From NCBI RefSeq assembly GCF_029626235.1, contig NZ_JARUBO010000005.1:496001-560000 (forward strand): a stretch of 64,000 bases of DNA. The letters run 5' to 3'. The position numbers and the translations under genes are program-made. Origin of the DNA: Micromonospora sp. WMMD1120 (lineage in GTDB: Bacteria; Actinomycetota; Actinomycetes; Mycobacteriales; Micromonosporaceae). Shown here piece after piece: positions 51,358-59,475 of this stretch (position 1 is its first letter; each line of letters begins with the position of its first letter). The notes under the pieces are model-generated. The model was not told the origin of the DNA. It made no database searches and saw only the letters and a list, made by a program, of their open reading frames with translations.

Positions 51358-52224
51358 ATGGAACTCTTCCAGTACCCCTACATGCAGCGCGCCCTGATCG
51401 GCGCGTTGGTGATCGGCCTGGCCGCGCCGGCGCTCGGCATCTACCTGGTGCAGCGCCGGTTGGCGCTGATCGGCGACGGTGTCGGGCACGTGGCGTTGAC
51501 CGGCGTCGGGGCCGGCCTGCTCCTCAACCGCTCCCCGGTGCTGGTCGCGGTGATCGCCGCCACCATCGGCGCGATCGCCATCGAGGTGGTCCGCGCCCGC
51601 GGGCGTACCTCCGGTGACCTGGCCCTGGCCCTGCTCTTCTACGGGGGCATCGCGGGCGGTGTGCTGCTGGTCGGCCTCTCCGACGCGACCAGCGCGAACC
51701 TCAACGCCTACCTGTTCGGGTCGCTGACCACCATCTCCCCCGCCGACCTGCTCACCATCGGGGTGCTCGGCGCGGCCATCCTGGTCACGATGATCGCGCT
51801 GCGGCCGGCCCTCTTCGCGGTCAGCCACGACGAGGAGTACGCCCGGGTCTCCGGCCTGCCGGTCCGGACCCTGAACCTGCTCATCGCGGTCGCCACGGCG
51901 GTCACCGTGACCATCGCGATGCGGGCCGTCGGCGTGCTGCTGATCAGCGCCCTGATGGTGGTGCCGGTCGCCACCGCCCAACAGGTCACCCGGGGGTTCC
52001 GGAGCACGATGGCCGCCGCGATGGCGCTCGGGTTGTTCGCCGCCGGCTCGGGTGTGTGGATCGCGGCCACCGCCGACACCGCTCCGGGCGCCTCGGTGGT
52101 CCTGGTGGCGATCGCGTCCTTCCTGGTCGTGGCCGTGGCCGGTGGCGTCTGGCGGACGCTGCGCCGCCGGGCGACACCGGCCGCCACGCCGGTGCCGGAG
52201 CCGCACGAGGTGGTGCTGAGCTGA
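51358..52224 (+). CDS. znuB: Zinc ABC transporter permease ZnuB
   Basis: 288 residues with about eight membrane spans. Family motifs are MQRALIGALVIGLAAPALGIYLVQRRLALIGDGVGHVALTGVGAGLLL, YLFGSLTTISPADL, and AMRAVGVLLISALMVVPVATAQQVTRGFRS. It forms the zinc channel with ZnuC. It is the third gene of znuACB and is followed 43 bp later by the ArsR gene. Confidence 0.94.
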   Translation: MELFQYPYMQRALIGALVIGLAAPALGIYLVQRRLALIGDGVGHVALTGVGAGLLLNRSPVLVAVIAATIGAIAIEVVRARGRTSGDLALALLFYGGIAGGVLLVGLSDATSANLNAYLFGSLTTISPADLLTIGVLGAAILVTMIALRPALFAVSHDEEYARVSGLPVRTLNLLIAVATAVTVTIAMRAVGVLLISALMVVPVATAQQVTRGFRSTMAAAMALGLFAAGSGVWIAATADTAPGASVVLVAIASFLVVAVAGGVWRTLRRRATPAATPVPEPHEVVLS

Positions 52225-52267
52225 TCCTCAGCGGCAGGACCTCAGTGGTATTGGTTACCGTTGCCTG

Positions 52268-52567
52268 ATGACCAGCGCGACGGGCTATGACGGGTTCGAC
52301 GGGGCCAGCGAGTTGCTCCGTGCCCTGTCCGCACCCATCCGGCTGGCCATCGTCAGCGAGCTGTCCGGCGGCGAACGGTGCGTCCACGAGCTGGTGGAGA
52401 AGCTCGGGGCCGCGCAGCCACTCGTCTCCCAGCACCTGCGGGTGCTGCGTGGGGCGGGTGTGGTGCGCGGCTCCCGCCGTGGCCGGGAGATCGCGTACAG
52501 CCTGGTCGACGAGCATGTCGCACACATCGTGGCGGACGCGGTCAGCCACGCCGGGGAGGGGTCATGA
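52268..52567 (+). CDS. ArsR/SmtB family metal-responsive regulator
   Basis: 99 residues. Winged HTH: LLRALSAPIRLAIVSELSGGERCVHELVEKLGAAQPLVSQHLRVLRGAGVVRGSRRGREIAYSLVDEHVAHIVADAV. The C-terminal DEHVAHIV can provide alpha5-type zinc ligands, and Cys in ERCVHEL fits alpha3-like sites. It probably senses zinc excess and may control an efflux system elsewhere or the zur gene, with which it overlaps by ATGA. A TGGTATTGGTTACC motif just upstream might be its operator; this is weak. Confidence 0.9.
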   Translation: MTSATGYDGFDGASELLRALSAPIRLAIVSELSGGERCVHELVEKLGAAQPLVSQHLRVLRGAGVVRGSRRGREIAYSLVDEHVAHIVADAVSHAGEGS

Positions 52568-52962
52568 GCGAGAGCGGCGCCGCGGTGCGCAACACCCGGC
52601 AGCGCTCGGCGGTGAGCGCGCTGTTGGGCGAGATGGAGGGCTTCCACAGCGCCCAGGACCTGCACGCCATGCTGCGCCAGCGCGGCGAGCGGGTCGGCCT
52701 GACCACCGTCTACCGCACCCTTCAGGGGCTGGCCGACGCGGGCGAGATCGACGTGATGCGCCCGCCGGGTGGCGAGCACCTCTACCGCCGGTGCAGCGAG
52801 GGGCACCACCACCACCTGGTCTGCCGGGCCTGCGGGCGTACCGTCGAGGTGGCCGGCCCGGCGGTGGAGAGCTGGGCCGACCGGGTCGCCACCCAGCACG
52901 GCTACGCCGACGTCAGCCACACCCTGGAGATCTTCGGCACCTGCCCGGCCTGCCTCCGCTGA
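52564..52962 (+). CDS. zur: Zinc uptake regulator Zur (Fur family)
   Basis: 132 residues. N-terminal HTH: RNTRQRSAVSALLGEMEGFHSAQDLHAMLRQRGERVGLTTVYRTLQGLADAGEIDVM. The metal and dimerisation domain has HLYRRCSEGHHHHLVCRACGRTVEV and a C-terminal CPACLR, giving the two-CxxC structural zinc site. Its position downstream of znuACB and the Zur box identify it as Zur rather than Fur. The coupled start overlaps the ArsR stop. Confidence 0.93.
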   Translation: MSESGAAVRNTRQRSAVSALLGEMEGFHSAQDLHAMLRQRGERVGLTTVYRTLQGLADAGEIDVMRPPGGEHLYRRCSEGHHHHLVCRACGRTVEVAGPAVESWADRVATQHGYADVSHTLEIFGTCPACLR

Positions 52963-53016
52963 CCAGGCCGATCCGACGGGTGCCGGTCCCGACGGGTTCG
53001 TGACACGCTGACCGGC

Positions 53017-53625
53017 GTGAAAATCTACGCCGATCGGTTTCCGACCGCCGCCCGTCAGTTGATCACCGACCTGCTCGTCGTCGCCTGGGTGTACGCGGCT
53101 ATCCGCGGCGCGCTGTGGCTGCACGACCTGGTGCAGAAGCTCGCCGTACCCGGACAGAAGCTGGAGGGCGCGGGCAGCGGCCTCGCCGACAACCTGGCCG
53201 ACGCCGGCGGCAAGGTCCGTCGGGTGCCGCTGGTCGGCGACGAGTTGACAGCGCCCTTCCGGCAGGCGGCCGACGCCGCCCGGGGGCTCGCCGACGCCGG
53301 CCGCGACCAGCAGCACCTGGTCGACCAACTCGCGCTCGCCCTCGCCGTCGCGGTGCTGATCTTCCCGCTCGGGCTGGTGCTCTTCGGCTGGCTGCCGCTG
53401 CGCATCCGGTGGATGCGTCGGGCCGGGTCGGCGGCGAGACTGGCCGTCGGGCCGGCCGGCCGGGACCTGCTCGCCCTACGCGCCCTGGCCACCCAGCCGC
53501 TGGGTCGGCTGAGCCGGATCGGCCCGGACGTCGCCGAGGCGTGGCGACGCGGCGACGACGCCACCGTCGACGCGCTGGCCGCGCTGGAGCTACGCCACCT
53601 CGGCCTGCGTGGCCGAGACCGCTGA
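53017..53625 (+). CDS. Hypothetical membrane protein
   Basis: 202 residues. An N-terminal hydrophobic segment (about 16-38, LITDLLVVAWVYAAIRGALWL), an amphipathic middle (GSGLADNLADAGGKVRRVPLVGDELTAPFRQAADAARGLADAGRD), a second membrane helix (about 108-130, LALALAVAVLIFPLGLVLFGWL) and a basic cytoplasmic C-terminus. No family is recognised. The GTG at 53017 lacks a strong ribosome-binding site. It lies 54 bp after zur and may be part of the same transcript, but nothing links it to zinc. Confidence 0.8.
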   Translation: MKIYADRFPTAARQLITDLLVVAWVYAAIRGALWLHDLVQKLAVPGQKLEGAGSGLADNLADAGGKVRRVPLVGDELTAPFRQAADAARGLADAGRDQQHLVDQLALALAVAVLIFPLGLVLFGWLPLRIRWMRRAGSAARLAVGPAGRDLLALRALATQPLGRLSRIGPDVAEAWRRGDDATVDALAALELRHLGLRGRDR

Positions 53626-53705
53626 GCCGTCGCCCGCACAGGCCCGCGCCCCTGCGCCCCTGCGCCCCCGTGCCCCCGTGCCCCCGTGCTTCCGCCTGGC
53701 GCCTC

Positions 53706-53765
53706 GATCAAGTGATGAGGAGTAGTTCCGCACGCGGCTTCTGAGCTACTCCTCATCACTTGATC
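53706..53765. repeat. GATC-bounded 60-bp hairpin with perfect 20-bp arms
   Basis: The left arm is GATCAAGTGATGAGGAGTAG (53706-53725), the right arm its exact complement (53746-53765), around a 20-nt loop. It lies 80 bp after the 53017-53625 gene and 90 bp before the small gene at 53854, so it may terminate transcription. It resembles the other GATC-bounded palindromes of the window in design but not in sequence. Confidence 0.8.
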
Positions 53766-53853
53766 AAGGGAAAGCCGCGGCGGCGACGTTTCGGGCGACC
53801 GGCGTGCGCAGCGCCAACTCGGTCTGCGTGGGCGGGGCCGCTAAGGTCGTCGG

Positions 53854-54021
53854 GTGTTCTACTTCCTCGTCGTCATCGCCGTCCTGCTGCTCGGCTATGC
53901 CGCTGTCCTGGTCTCCTTCGTCCGCCGGGGCAAGCGGATCCCGCCCGCGGCGTACCTGACCCTGGCCGGGCTCAACGGCCTGATCCTGGCGGGGGTGCTG
54001 GCCTGGGCCGTCGCCCGCTGA
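53854..54021 (+). CDS. Small membrane protein (55 residues)
   Basis: A GTG-started frame encodes MFYFLVVIAVLLLGYAAVLV, then SFVRRGKRIPPAAYLTLAGLN and a second hydrophobic segment GLILAGVLAWAVAR. Two transmembrane helices flank a basic loop. The codon pattern (third-position G/C) is coding-like. No strong ribosome-binding site is seen. Similar very short membrane proteins are common in Micromonosporaceae. It is convergent with the acyl-CoA dehydrogenase gene. Function unknown. Confidence 0.6.
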   Translation: MFYFLVVIAVLLLGYAAVLVSFVRRGKRIPPAAYLTLAGLNGLILAGVLAWAVAR

Positions 54022-54097
54022 CCGGCCGGCGGCGCGACGCGACACAGCCGGGCAGCGCGACACAGCCGGGCAGCGCGACACCGCTGACCGGGCACGG

Positions 54098-56098
54098 TCA
54101 GGGCTTGGGTGGGATGCGGCGGCGGACGTCGTCGGCGGTGGACGGGCCGGGCGCCCAGCGGGCCACCCAGGGCAGCTCGGTGGGCGGGGTGATGACACCC
54201 TCCTCCAGAGCCGCGTACCGGCCGGCGAGGATCCGCTTCGCGGCGGTGGTGTCGACCGCGTCGGTGTTGTCCCACAGCGCGGCGAAGAGGGCGTCCACCC
54301 GCACCCGGGCCTGCCGGCAGAACAGGTCGGCCAGTTCGACGTTCTCCGGGCGGTCGTCGCGTTCGGTCCAGGCGCGGACGCACACCGCCGACATCGCGAA
54401 CAACTCGGCGCCGATGTCGACCACCCGGCCGAGGAACGCCTGCTTGCGCTCCATCTTTCCCTGCCAGCGGGACATCGCGTAGAACGTCGACCGGGCCAGC
54501 TTGCGCGAGGACCGCTCGACCTGGCGCAGGTGGGCGGCGAGCGGCCCGAACTCGGCGTACGCCGATGGGGTCTGCCCCCGACCCACGGCCAGGGTGGGCA
54601 GCCACCTCGCGTAGAAGACGCCGGCGCGGGCGCCGGCGCGGGCCTTGCGGCCCAGCCCGGCGTCCGGGTCGATGATGTCGCCGGCCACCGACAGGTGGGC
54701 GTCGACCGCCTCCCGGGCGATCAGCAGGTGCATGATCTCGGTCGAGCCCTCGAAGATGCGGTTGATGCGCAGGTCGCGCATCATCTGCTCGACGGCCGCC
54801 GCGCGTTCACCCCGGGCGGCGAGCGAGTCGGCCGTCTCGTAGCCGCGCCCGCCCCGGATCTGGATCAGCTCGTCGGCGATCTTCCAGGCCATCTCGCTGG
54901 CGTACAGCTTGACCAGCGCCGCCTCGATGCGGATGTCGTTGCGGTCGTCGTCGGCGAGCAGGCAGCACAGGTCGAGCATCGTCTCCATGCCGTAGGTGGT
55001 GGCGGCGATGAAGGAGAGCTTCTGCGCCACCGCCTGGTGCTCGCCCACCGGCCGACCCCACTGGACCCGGTCGGCGGCCCACTCCCGGGCCACGTGCAAC
55101 GCCCACTTGCCGGCGCCCACGCACATCGCCGGCAGCGAGAGCCGGCCGGTGTTCAGGGTGGTCAGGGCGATCCTCAGGCCCTTGCCCTCGCCGCCGATGA
55201 CGTTCTCGGCGGGCACCAACACGTCGTGGAAGCGGGTGAGGCTGTTCTCCAGGCCGCGCAGGCCGACGAACTCGTTACGCCGCTCGACGGTGATGCCCGC
55301 GCTGTCGCCCTCCACCACGAACGCGGTGATCCCGCCGCGCCGTCCCGGCGCCGCCGGCACCCGGGCCATCACCACCAGCAGGGTGGCCACCGTGCCGTTG
55401 GTGGCCCACAGCTTCACCCCGTTGAGCCGGTAGCCGGCGCCGTCCTCGGTGGGCTCGGCGACGGTGGCCAGCCGGGCCGGGTCGGAGCCGACGTCCGGTT
55501 CGGTGAGCAGGAACGCGGACACCTCACCGGCGGCGAGCCGGGGCAGGAACCGCTGTTTCTGCTCGGCGGTGCCGAACATCTTCAGCGGCTGCGGCACACC
55601 GATCGACTGGTGCGCGGAGAGCAGGGCGCCGATGGCCGGGCTGACCGAGCCGGCGAGCATCAGCGCCCGGCAGTAGTGCAGGTTGCTCAGCCCGAGCCCG
55701 CCGTACCTCCGGTCGATCTTCATGCCGAACGCGCCGAGGTCGGCCAGGCCGTGGAACACCCGGTCCGGAATGGAGGCGTCCCGCTCGATGGCCGCGCCGT
55801 CCACCTCGGAGGTGAGGAAGGCGCGGAACCGGCCGAGGAAATCCTCGGCGCGGGTCGCCTCCTCCGGGTCGGAGCGGGGCCACGGGTCGATCAGGTCGAG
55901 TCGGAACCGGCCGAGGAACAGCTCCTTGCCGAAGCTGGGGCGGTCCCAGGTGGACTCGCGGGCCGCCTCGGCGACCTGCCGGGCCTCCTTCTCGGAGACC
56001 TGCCCGGCCTCCGCCGGCAGGGGGGCGGCGACGCCCGGCGGGGTGGCCTCCGGCTCGCGGTCGTCCGGTGCCGGTCGGCTGTCCTGCGTCGTGCTCAC
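54098..56098 (-). CDS. Acyl-CoA dehydrogenase family protein, long form
   Basis: 666 residues from the GTG at 56098 (GGGG upstream); the longer ATG frame to 56149 is less likely because it would run into the palindrome at 56151-56183. The N-terminus is unordered (1-45). The ACAD core (about 100-460) has GAFGMKIDRRYGGLGLSNLHYCRALMLAGSVSPAIGALLSAHQSIGVPQPLKMFGT, FLLTEPDVGSDPARL, KLWATNGTVA, GITVERRNEFVGLRGLENSLTRFHDV and QIRGGRGYETADS with RINRIFEGSTEI. A C-terminal about 180-residue extension resembles VLCAD/ACAD9-type proteins. It oxidises an acyl-CoA with FAD; chain length unknown. Confidence 0.92.
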   Translation of the reverse strand: MSTTQDSRPAPDDREPEATPPGVAAPLPAEAGQVSEKEARQVAEAARESTWDRPSFGKELFLGRFRLDLIDPWPRSDPEEATRAEDFLGRFRAFLTSEVDGAAIERDASIPDRVFHGLADLGAFGMKIDRRYGGLGLSNLHYCRALMLAGSVSPAIGALLSAHQSIGVPQPLKMFGTAEQKQRFLPRLAAGEVSAFLLTEPDVGSDPARLATVAEPTEDGAGYRLNGVKLWATNGTVATLLVVMARVPAAPGRRGGITAFVVEGDSAGITVERRNEFVGLRGLENSLTRFHDVLVPAENVIGGEGKGLRIALTTLNTGRLSLPAMCVGAGKWALHVAREWAADRVQWGRPVGEHQAVAQKLSFIAATTYGMETMLDLCCLLADDDRNDIRIEAALVKLYASEMAWKIADELIQIRGGRGYETADSLAARGERAAAVEQMMRDLRINRIFEGSTEIMHLLIAREAVDAHLSVAGDIIDPDAGLGRKARAGARAGVFYARWLPTLAVGRGQTPSAYAEFGPLAAHLRQVERSSRKLARSTFYAMSRWQGKMERKQAFLGRVVDIGAELFAMSAVCVRAWTERDDRPENVELADLFCRQARVRVDALFAALWDNTDAVDTTAAKRILAGRYAALEEGVITPPTELPWVARWAPGPSTADDVRRRIPPKP

Positions 56099-56150
56099 GG
56101 CTGCCCCCTCGAACCTCGATGCGGCTGCGTCGACGTGCGCGACTACCACA

Positions 56151-56183
56151 ACGCTACCCCCGGGTATTACCCGGGGGTAGCGT
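56151..56183. promoter_or_regulatory. Perfect palindrome with 15-bp arms upstream of the acyl-CoA dehydrogenase
   Basis: ACGCTACCCCCGGGT and ACCCGGGGGTAGCGT flank ATT. It lies between the DUF6328 stop (56203) and the acyl-CoA dehydrogenase start (56098). A tight 3-nt loop fits either a terminator hairpin without T-tail or a large operator. It may belong to either gene. Confidence 0.55.
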
Positions 56184-56202
56184 CGCGTGGTGTCCGGTCC
56201 TG

Positions 56203-56706
56203 TCAGCGCCCGATCGTCGTCTCCGGGTCGTCGTCGTCATCGTCGATGTCGTCCTCGCCCCAGTTGCGACGGGCGAACGGGAGGATCATCCAGAACGTCA
56301 GGAACCAGACTCCGGTCAGCGCGCTGAGCAGGAAGGCGATCGGCCGGGCCAGCACGAAGTCGGTGATCAGCAGCACCGCGCTGACCATCGCGATCAGCAT
56401 GAAGGCGAGACCGCCGCTGGCCATCCGGTGCGCGAAGCGGACCAGTTCCGGCTTGCGCCCCTGCCGGAACAACGCCCTGTGGAACGCCACCGGCGAGATG
56501 ATCATGGCGGTGGCCGCGGCCGCCGCGAGCAGAGCGACGATGTAGACGTCCCGCTGGAACTCGCTGGTGCGGGTGAACCCGTTGCTGAAGGGCAGGGTGA
56601 GCAGGAAGGCGAAGAGGATCTGCACTCCGGTTTGTGCGACCCGCAACTCCTGCAACAGGTCGGCGAAGTTGCGCTGCCAACGCTGCTTCTCGGTCTCCTT
56701 GGACAC
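56203..56706 (-). CDS. DUF6328 family membrane protein
   Basis: 167 residues with four hydrophobic helices after a charged start: RWQRNFADLLQELRVAQTGVQILFAFLLTLPFSNGFT, DVYIVALLAAAAATAMIISPVAFHRALFRQGRK, RMASGGLAFMLIAMVSAVLLITD, and PIAFLLSALTGVWFLTFWMILPF. It ends in an acidic tail (EDDIDDDDDDPE). The ELRVAQTGVQILFAFLL block is the family signature. The GTG at 56706 has GGAGG 6 nt upstream. Function unknown. Confidence 0.87.
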   Translation of the reverse strand: MSKETEKQRWQRNFADLLQELRVAQTGVQILFAFLLTLPFSNGFTRTSEFQRDVYIVALLAAAAATAMIISPVAFHRALFRQGRKPELVRFAHRMASGGLAFMLIAMVSAVLLITDFVLARPIAFLLSALTGVWFLTFWMILPFARRNWGEDDIDDDDDDPETTIGR

Positions 56707-56856
56707 GCGCTACCTCCGGTGCGACGCTACTGCCGGCGGTCCCGGCCGCCGGCAGCAACGCCAATGCCCCACCCGGCCGAGCGCGAAACAGCTTCACGAC
56801 ATCCCGCGTTCATCTCGGAGACGCACCTCGGCCACGTATGCCGACCGGACCGGGCG

Positions 56857-57606
56857 TCAGGCGCCCCGCCGGATGCGGCCCGCGTACCGGGCCTCCCACT
56901 CCGTGTTGTGCGCGTCGCCGTCGGGGATGTTCGCCGACAGGTAGACCGGCGGCCGCTCCCCCGCCGCCAGCAACCGCGCCACCACCTCCACGGTGATCTG
57001 CTGGGCCAGCAGCGCGGCGGTGATCGAGGAGACCGCGCCGACCGCGCCGCCACCGGGCAGCGGCAGCGTCGCGTCACCGTACGGGGCGCCGTTGTCGAGC
57101 ACCACGTCGGCGAGGTCGCTCAGCCTCCGCCCGGACGGGTGCCGGGAGGCCATCCGGTCGGAGTGCTGCGCCGAGGTGATCGCCACCAGCGGGTGACCGT
57201 GCTCCTTCACCAGCGTGGCGAACTCCACCATCGCGCCGTTGACCCCGGAGTTCGAGGCGAGCACGAAGACGTCGGTGGGTCGCACCGGCGCCAGCTCGTA
57301 CAGGCGGTGCGCGACCGACGGGTCCCGTTCCAGAAACGGACCGAGCCGGTCGGCCGGTTCGCCGCCCAGCAGCACCAGGTCCCGTAGCGCGATCCGGTTG
57401 GTCGGCACCAGCCCACCGGCCCGACCGGCGATCTCCATGGCCAGGGCCTCCGAGTGCCCCGTGCCGAACGCGTGCACCACACCGTCGGCGCGGACCGCCT
57501 CGGCGATCAGGTCGGCGGCCCGCCCCACCGCCTCCCGTTGGCTGGCGGCCACCCGGCCGATCGTCTCGGTCACCACAGCCAGATAGGCCTCGGCGCTCAC
57601 CGTCAT
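56857..57606 (-). CDS. SIS domain-containing sugar isomerase-like protein
   Basis: 249 residues of the SIS (phosphosugar-binding) fold: VHAFGTGHSEALAMEIAGRAGG, VFVLASNSGVNGAMVEFATLVKEHGHPLVAITSAQHSDRMASRHPSGRRLSDLADVVLDNGAPYGDATL. The Ser-rich SNSGVN loop binds phosphate in such proteins. It is related to the UPF0309/GmhA-type family, probably a phosphosugar isomerase or sensor. The ATG at 57606 has GGAGG 4 nt upstream. The 150 bp to the DUF6328 start hold no gene. Confidence 0.88.
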   Translation of the reverse strand: MTVSAEAYLAVVTETIGRVAASQREAVGRAADLIAEAVRADGVVHAFGTGHSEALAMEIAGRAGGLVPTNRIALRDLVLLGGEPADRLGPFLERDPSVAHRLYELAPVRPTDVFVLASNSGVNGAMVEFATLVKEHGHPLVAITSAQHSDRMASRHPSGRRLSDLADVVLDNGAPYGDATLPLPGGGAVGAVSSITAALLAQQITVEVVARLLAAGERPPVYLSANIPDGDAHNTEWEARYAGRIRRGA

Positions 57607-57733
57607 GCGTCCTCCAATGTCCGATTGCCGCCCAGTCGACTCACCGCGAGGTCGACCGCCGCCCGTCGGCGCGTCAACCTGCTGATTCCGGACCGGCGCG
57701 AACCGCCCCCGGCCGGTGGTGGCGGCCCGCCAC

Positions 57734-58564
57734 TCAGGCCGTCCCACCGGCGCGGGCCAGGATCGCCTCGGCGAGCGGGCCGGGCGCGACGTCCGGAATC
57801 CAGTGGCTCACCCCGGGGATCGGCACGAAGCGGTAGTCCCCGGTGACGTTCGCCGCGCAGGCCTCGGCCGCGGTCCGGCCGATGGCGACGTCCCGGTCGC
57901 TCCAGACGTACGTGGTGGGCACCGCGACCGGGCCGACGCCGGCCAGGTCGGCGCGCGACATCGCCCGGTACCAGTTCAGCGCGGCCGTGAGCGCCCCCGG
58001 CGCGCGCATCGGGTCGGCGTACCGGTTCACCCGGGCCGCGTCGCCCACCCCGCCGAGCAGCTTGCGCAGTGCGGTGGCGTGCCAGGCCAGCAGCACCCTC
58101 TCCGCCTTCTCCGGTTTGCGGAACAGCGCGATGTACGACGAGCGGGCCTTCTGCTGGGCGTCGGTGGCCAGCGCGTGCGCCATCGCGGCCGGATGCGGCA
58201 CGGACACCGCGGTCAGCGTGCGGACCCGCTCGGGGTGCCGGGCCGCGACCGCCCAGGCCACCACCGCGCCCCAGTCGTGGCCGACCAGGTGCACGGCGTC
58301 CAGTCCGAGGGCGTCGAGCACCGCTACCGCGTCGGCGACAAGCTCGGGGATCCGGTAGTCGGCCACCGCCGTGGGCCGGGCCCCGGGCGAGTAGCCGCGC
58401 TGGTCCAGCGCGTACGTGCGCAGGCCCCCCGCGTGCAGCGCCGGCACCACGTCGTCCCACTCGCCGCTGTGCTGGGGAAAACCGTGCAACAACAGAACGG
58501 GTACGCCGTCCGGCGGACCGTCGACGGTCACCTCGAACGTGAAGCCTCGCGCGTCAACCCGCAT
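57734..58564 (-). CDS. Alpha/beta hydrolase (epoxide hydrolase-like)
   Basis: 276 residues. Oxyanion HGFPQHSGEWDDV, nucleophile elbow GHDWGAVVAWAVA (catalytic Asp), acid WSDRDVAIGR, and catalytic His in IPGVSHWIPDVAP. The Asp nucleophile with HGFPQ motif points to epoxide hydrolase or haloalkane-dehalogenase-like enzymes. Substrate unknown. The ATG is at 58564; there is no nearby partner. Confidence 0.92.
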   Translation of the reverse strand: MRVDARGFTFEVTVDGPPDGVPVLLLHGFPQHSGEWDDVVPALHAGGLRTYALDQRGYSPGARPTAVADYRIPELVADAVAVLDALGLDAVHLVGHDWGAVVAWAVAARHPERVRTLTAVSVPHPAAMAHALATDAQQKARSSYIALFRKPEKAERVLLAWHATALRKLLGGVGDAARVNRYADPMRAPGALTAALNWYRAMSRADLAGVGPVAVPTTYVWSDRDVAIGRTAAEACAANVTGDYRFVPIPGVSHWIPDVAPGPLAEAILARAGGTA

Positions 58565-58674
58565 GATCGACAGCGTACCCAGTCGGCGGCGGACGGATCG
58601 CCGCCGCAGGTCAGGCGGATGCCCGCTGGGCCGGCGGCCCGGGTCGGTGTTAGCGTCAGCGAGACAACTTCATA

Positions 58675-58762
<88 letters not shown>

Positions 58763-58849
58763 GTCGACCTCCAGCCGCGCCGTGGTCCGGCGCCACCGGG
58801 CACGGCGTGCGTCTTCTCCTGGTTCTCTTCACTTGAACTGGGAGCAAAC

Positions 58850-59443
58850 ATGACATCCACCAGCGACACCAACCGTTGGCGCACCATCGACATCGTGGTC
58901 GCCTCGGTGATCGCTGTCGCCTTCGGCGTCATCTTCTGGGCCTGGGGTCTGGTCTGGAGCGCCACCGAGGGCGCGTTCGCCTTCTTCCCACCGGCGCAGA
59001 CGCTGCTCTACGGCGTCTGGCTGATGCCGGCAGTGCTCGGCGGGCTGGTCATCCGCAAGCCCGGCGCCGCGCTGTACTGCGAGACGGTGGCGGCGGTCCT
59101 CTCGGCGCTGCTGGGCAGCCAGTGGGCCGGCACGGTGATCCCGCAGGGCTTGGTGCAGGGCATCGGCGCCGAGTTGGCGTTCGCCGCCTTCCGGTACCGG
59201 TCGTTCCGGCTGCCGACCGCGGTGCTGGCCGGCGCGTTGACCGGTCTGAGCGCCGCGCTGTTCGACTTCTTCGTCTGGAACGTCGACTACGCGCTGGGCG
59301 ACTACCGCATCCCGTACGCGCTGCTCACCATCGTCAGCGCCACCGTCATCGCCGGCGCGGGCAGCTGGCTGCTCACCCGGGCGCTGGCCAACACCGGCGT
59401 GCTGGACCGCTTTCCCGCGGGCCGCGACCGCGCCCTGATCTGA
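58850..59443 (+). CDS. ykoE: ECF transporter S component (YkoE-like, thiamine/HMP)
   Basis: 197 residues, six hydrophobic helices: IDIVVASVIAVAFGVIFWAWGLVW, FPPAQTLLYGVWLMPAVLGGLVIRKPGAALYCETVAAVLSALLGSQWAG, and FDFFVWNVDYALGDYRIPYALLTIV. These are the substrate-binding (S) component pattern of YkoE. Regulation by the TPP riboswitch immediately upstream identifies the ligand class. The ATG at 58850 follows GGGAG. It is the first gene of ykoEDC. Confidence 0.93.
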   Translation: MTSTSDTNRWRTIDIVVASVIAVAFGVIFWAWGLVWSATEGAFAFFPPAQTLLYGVWLMPAVLGGLVIRKPGAALYCETVAAVLSALLGSQWAGTVIPQGLVQGIGAELAFAAFRYRSFRLPTAVLAGALTGLSAALFDFFVWNVDYALGDYRIPYALLTIVSATVIAGAGSWLLTRALANTGVLDRFPAGRDRALI

Positions 59444-59475
59444 CCGCCCGGACGGGCACCGCAGAGGGGGGTCTG

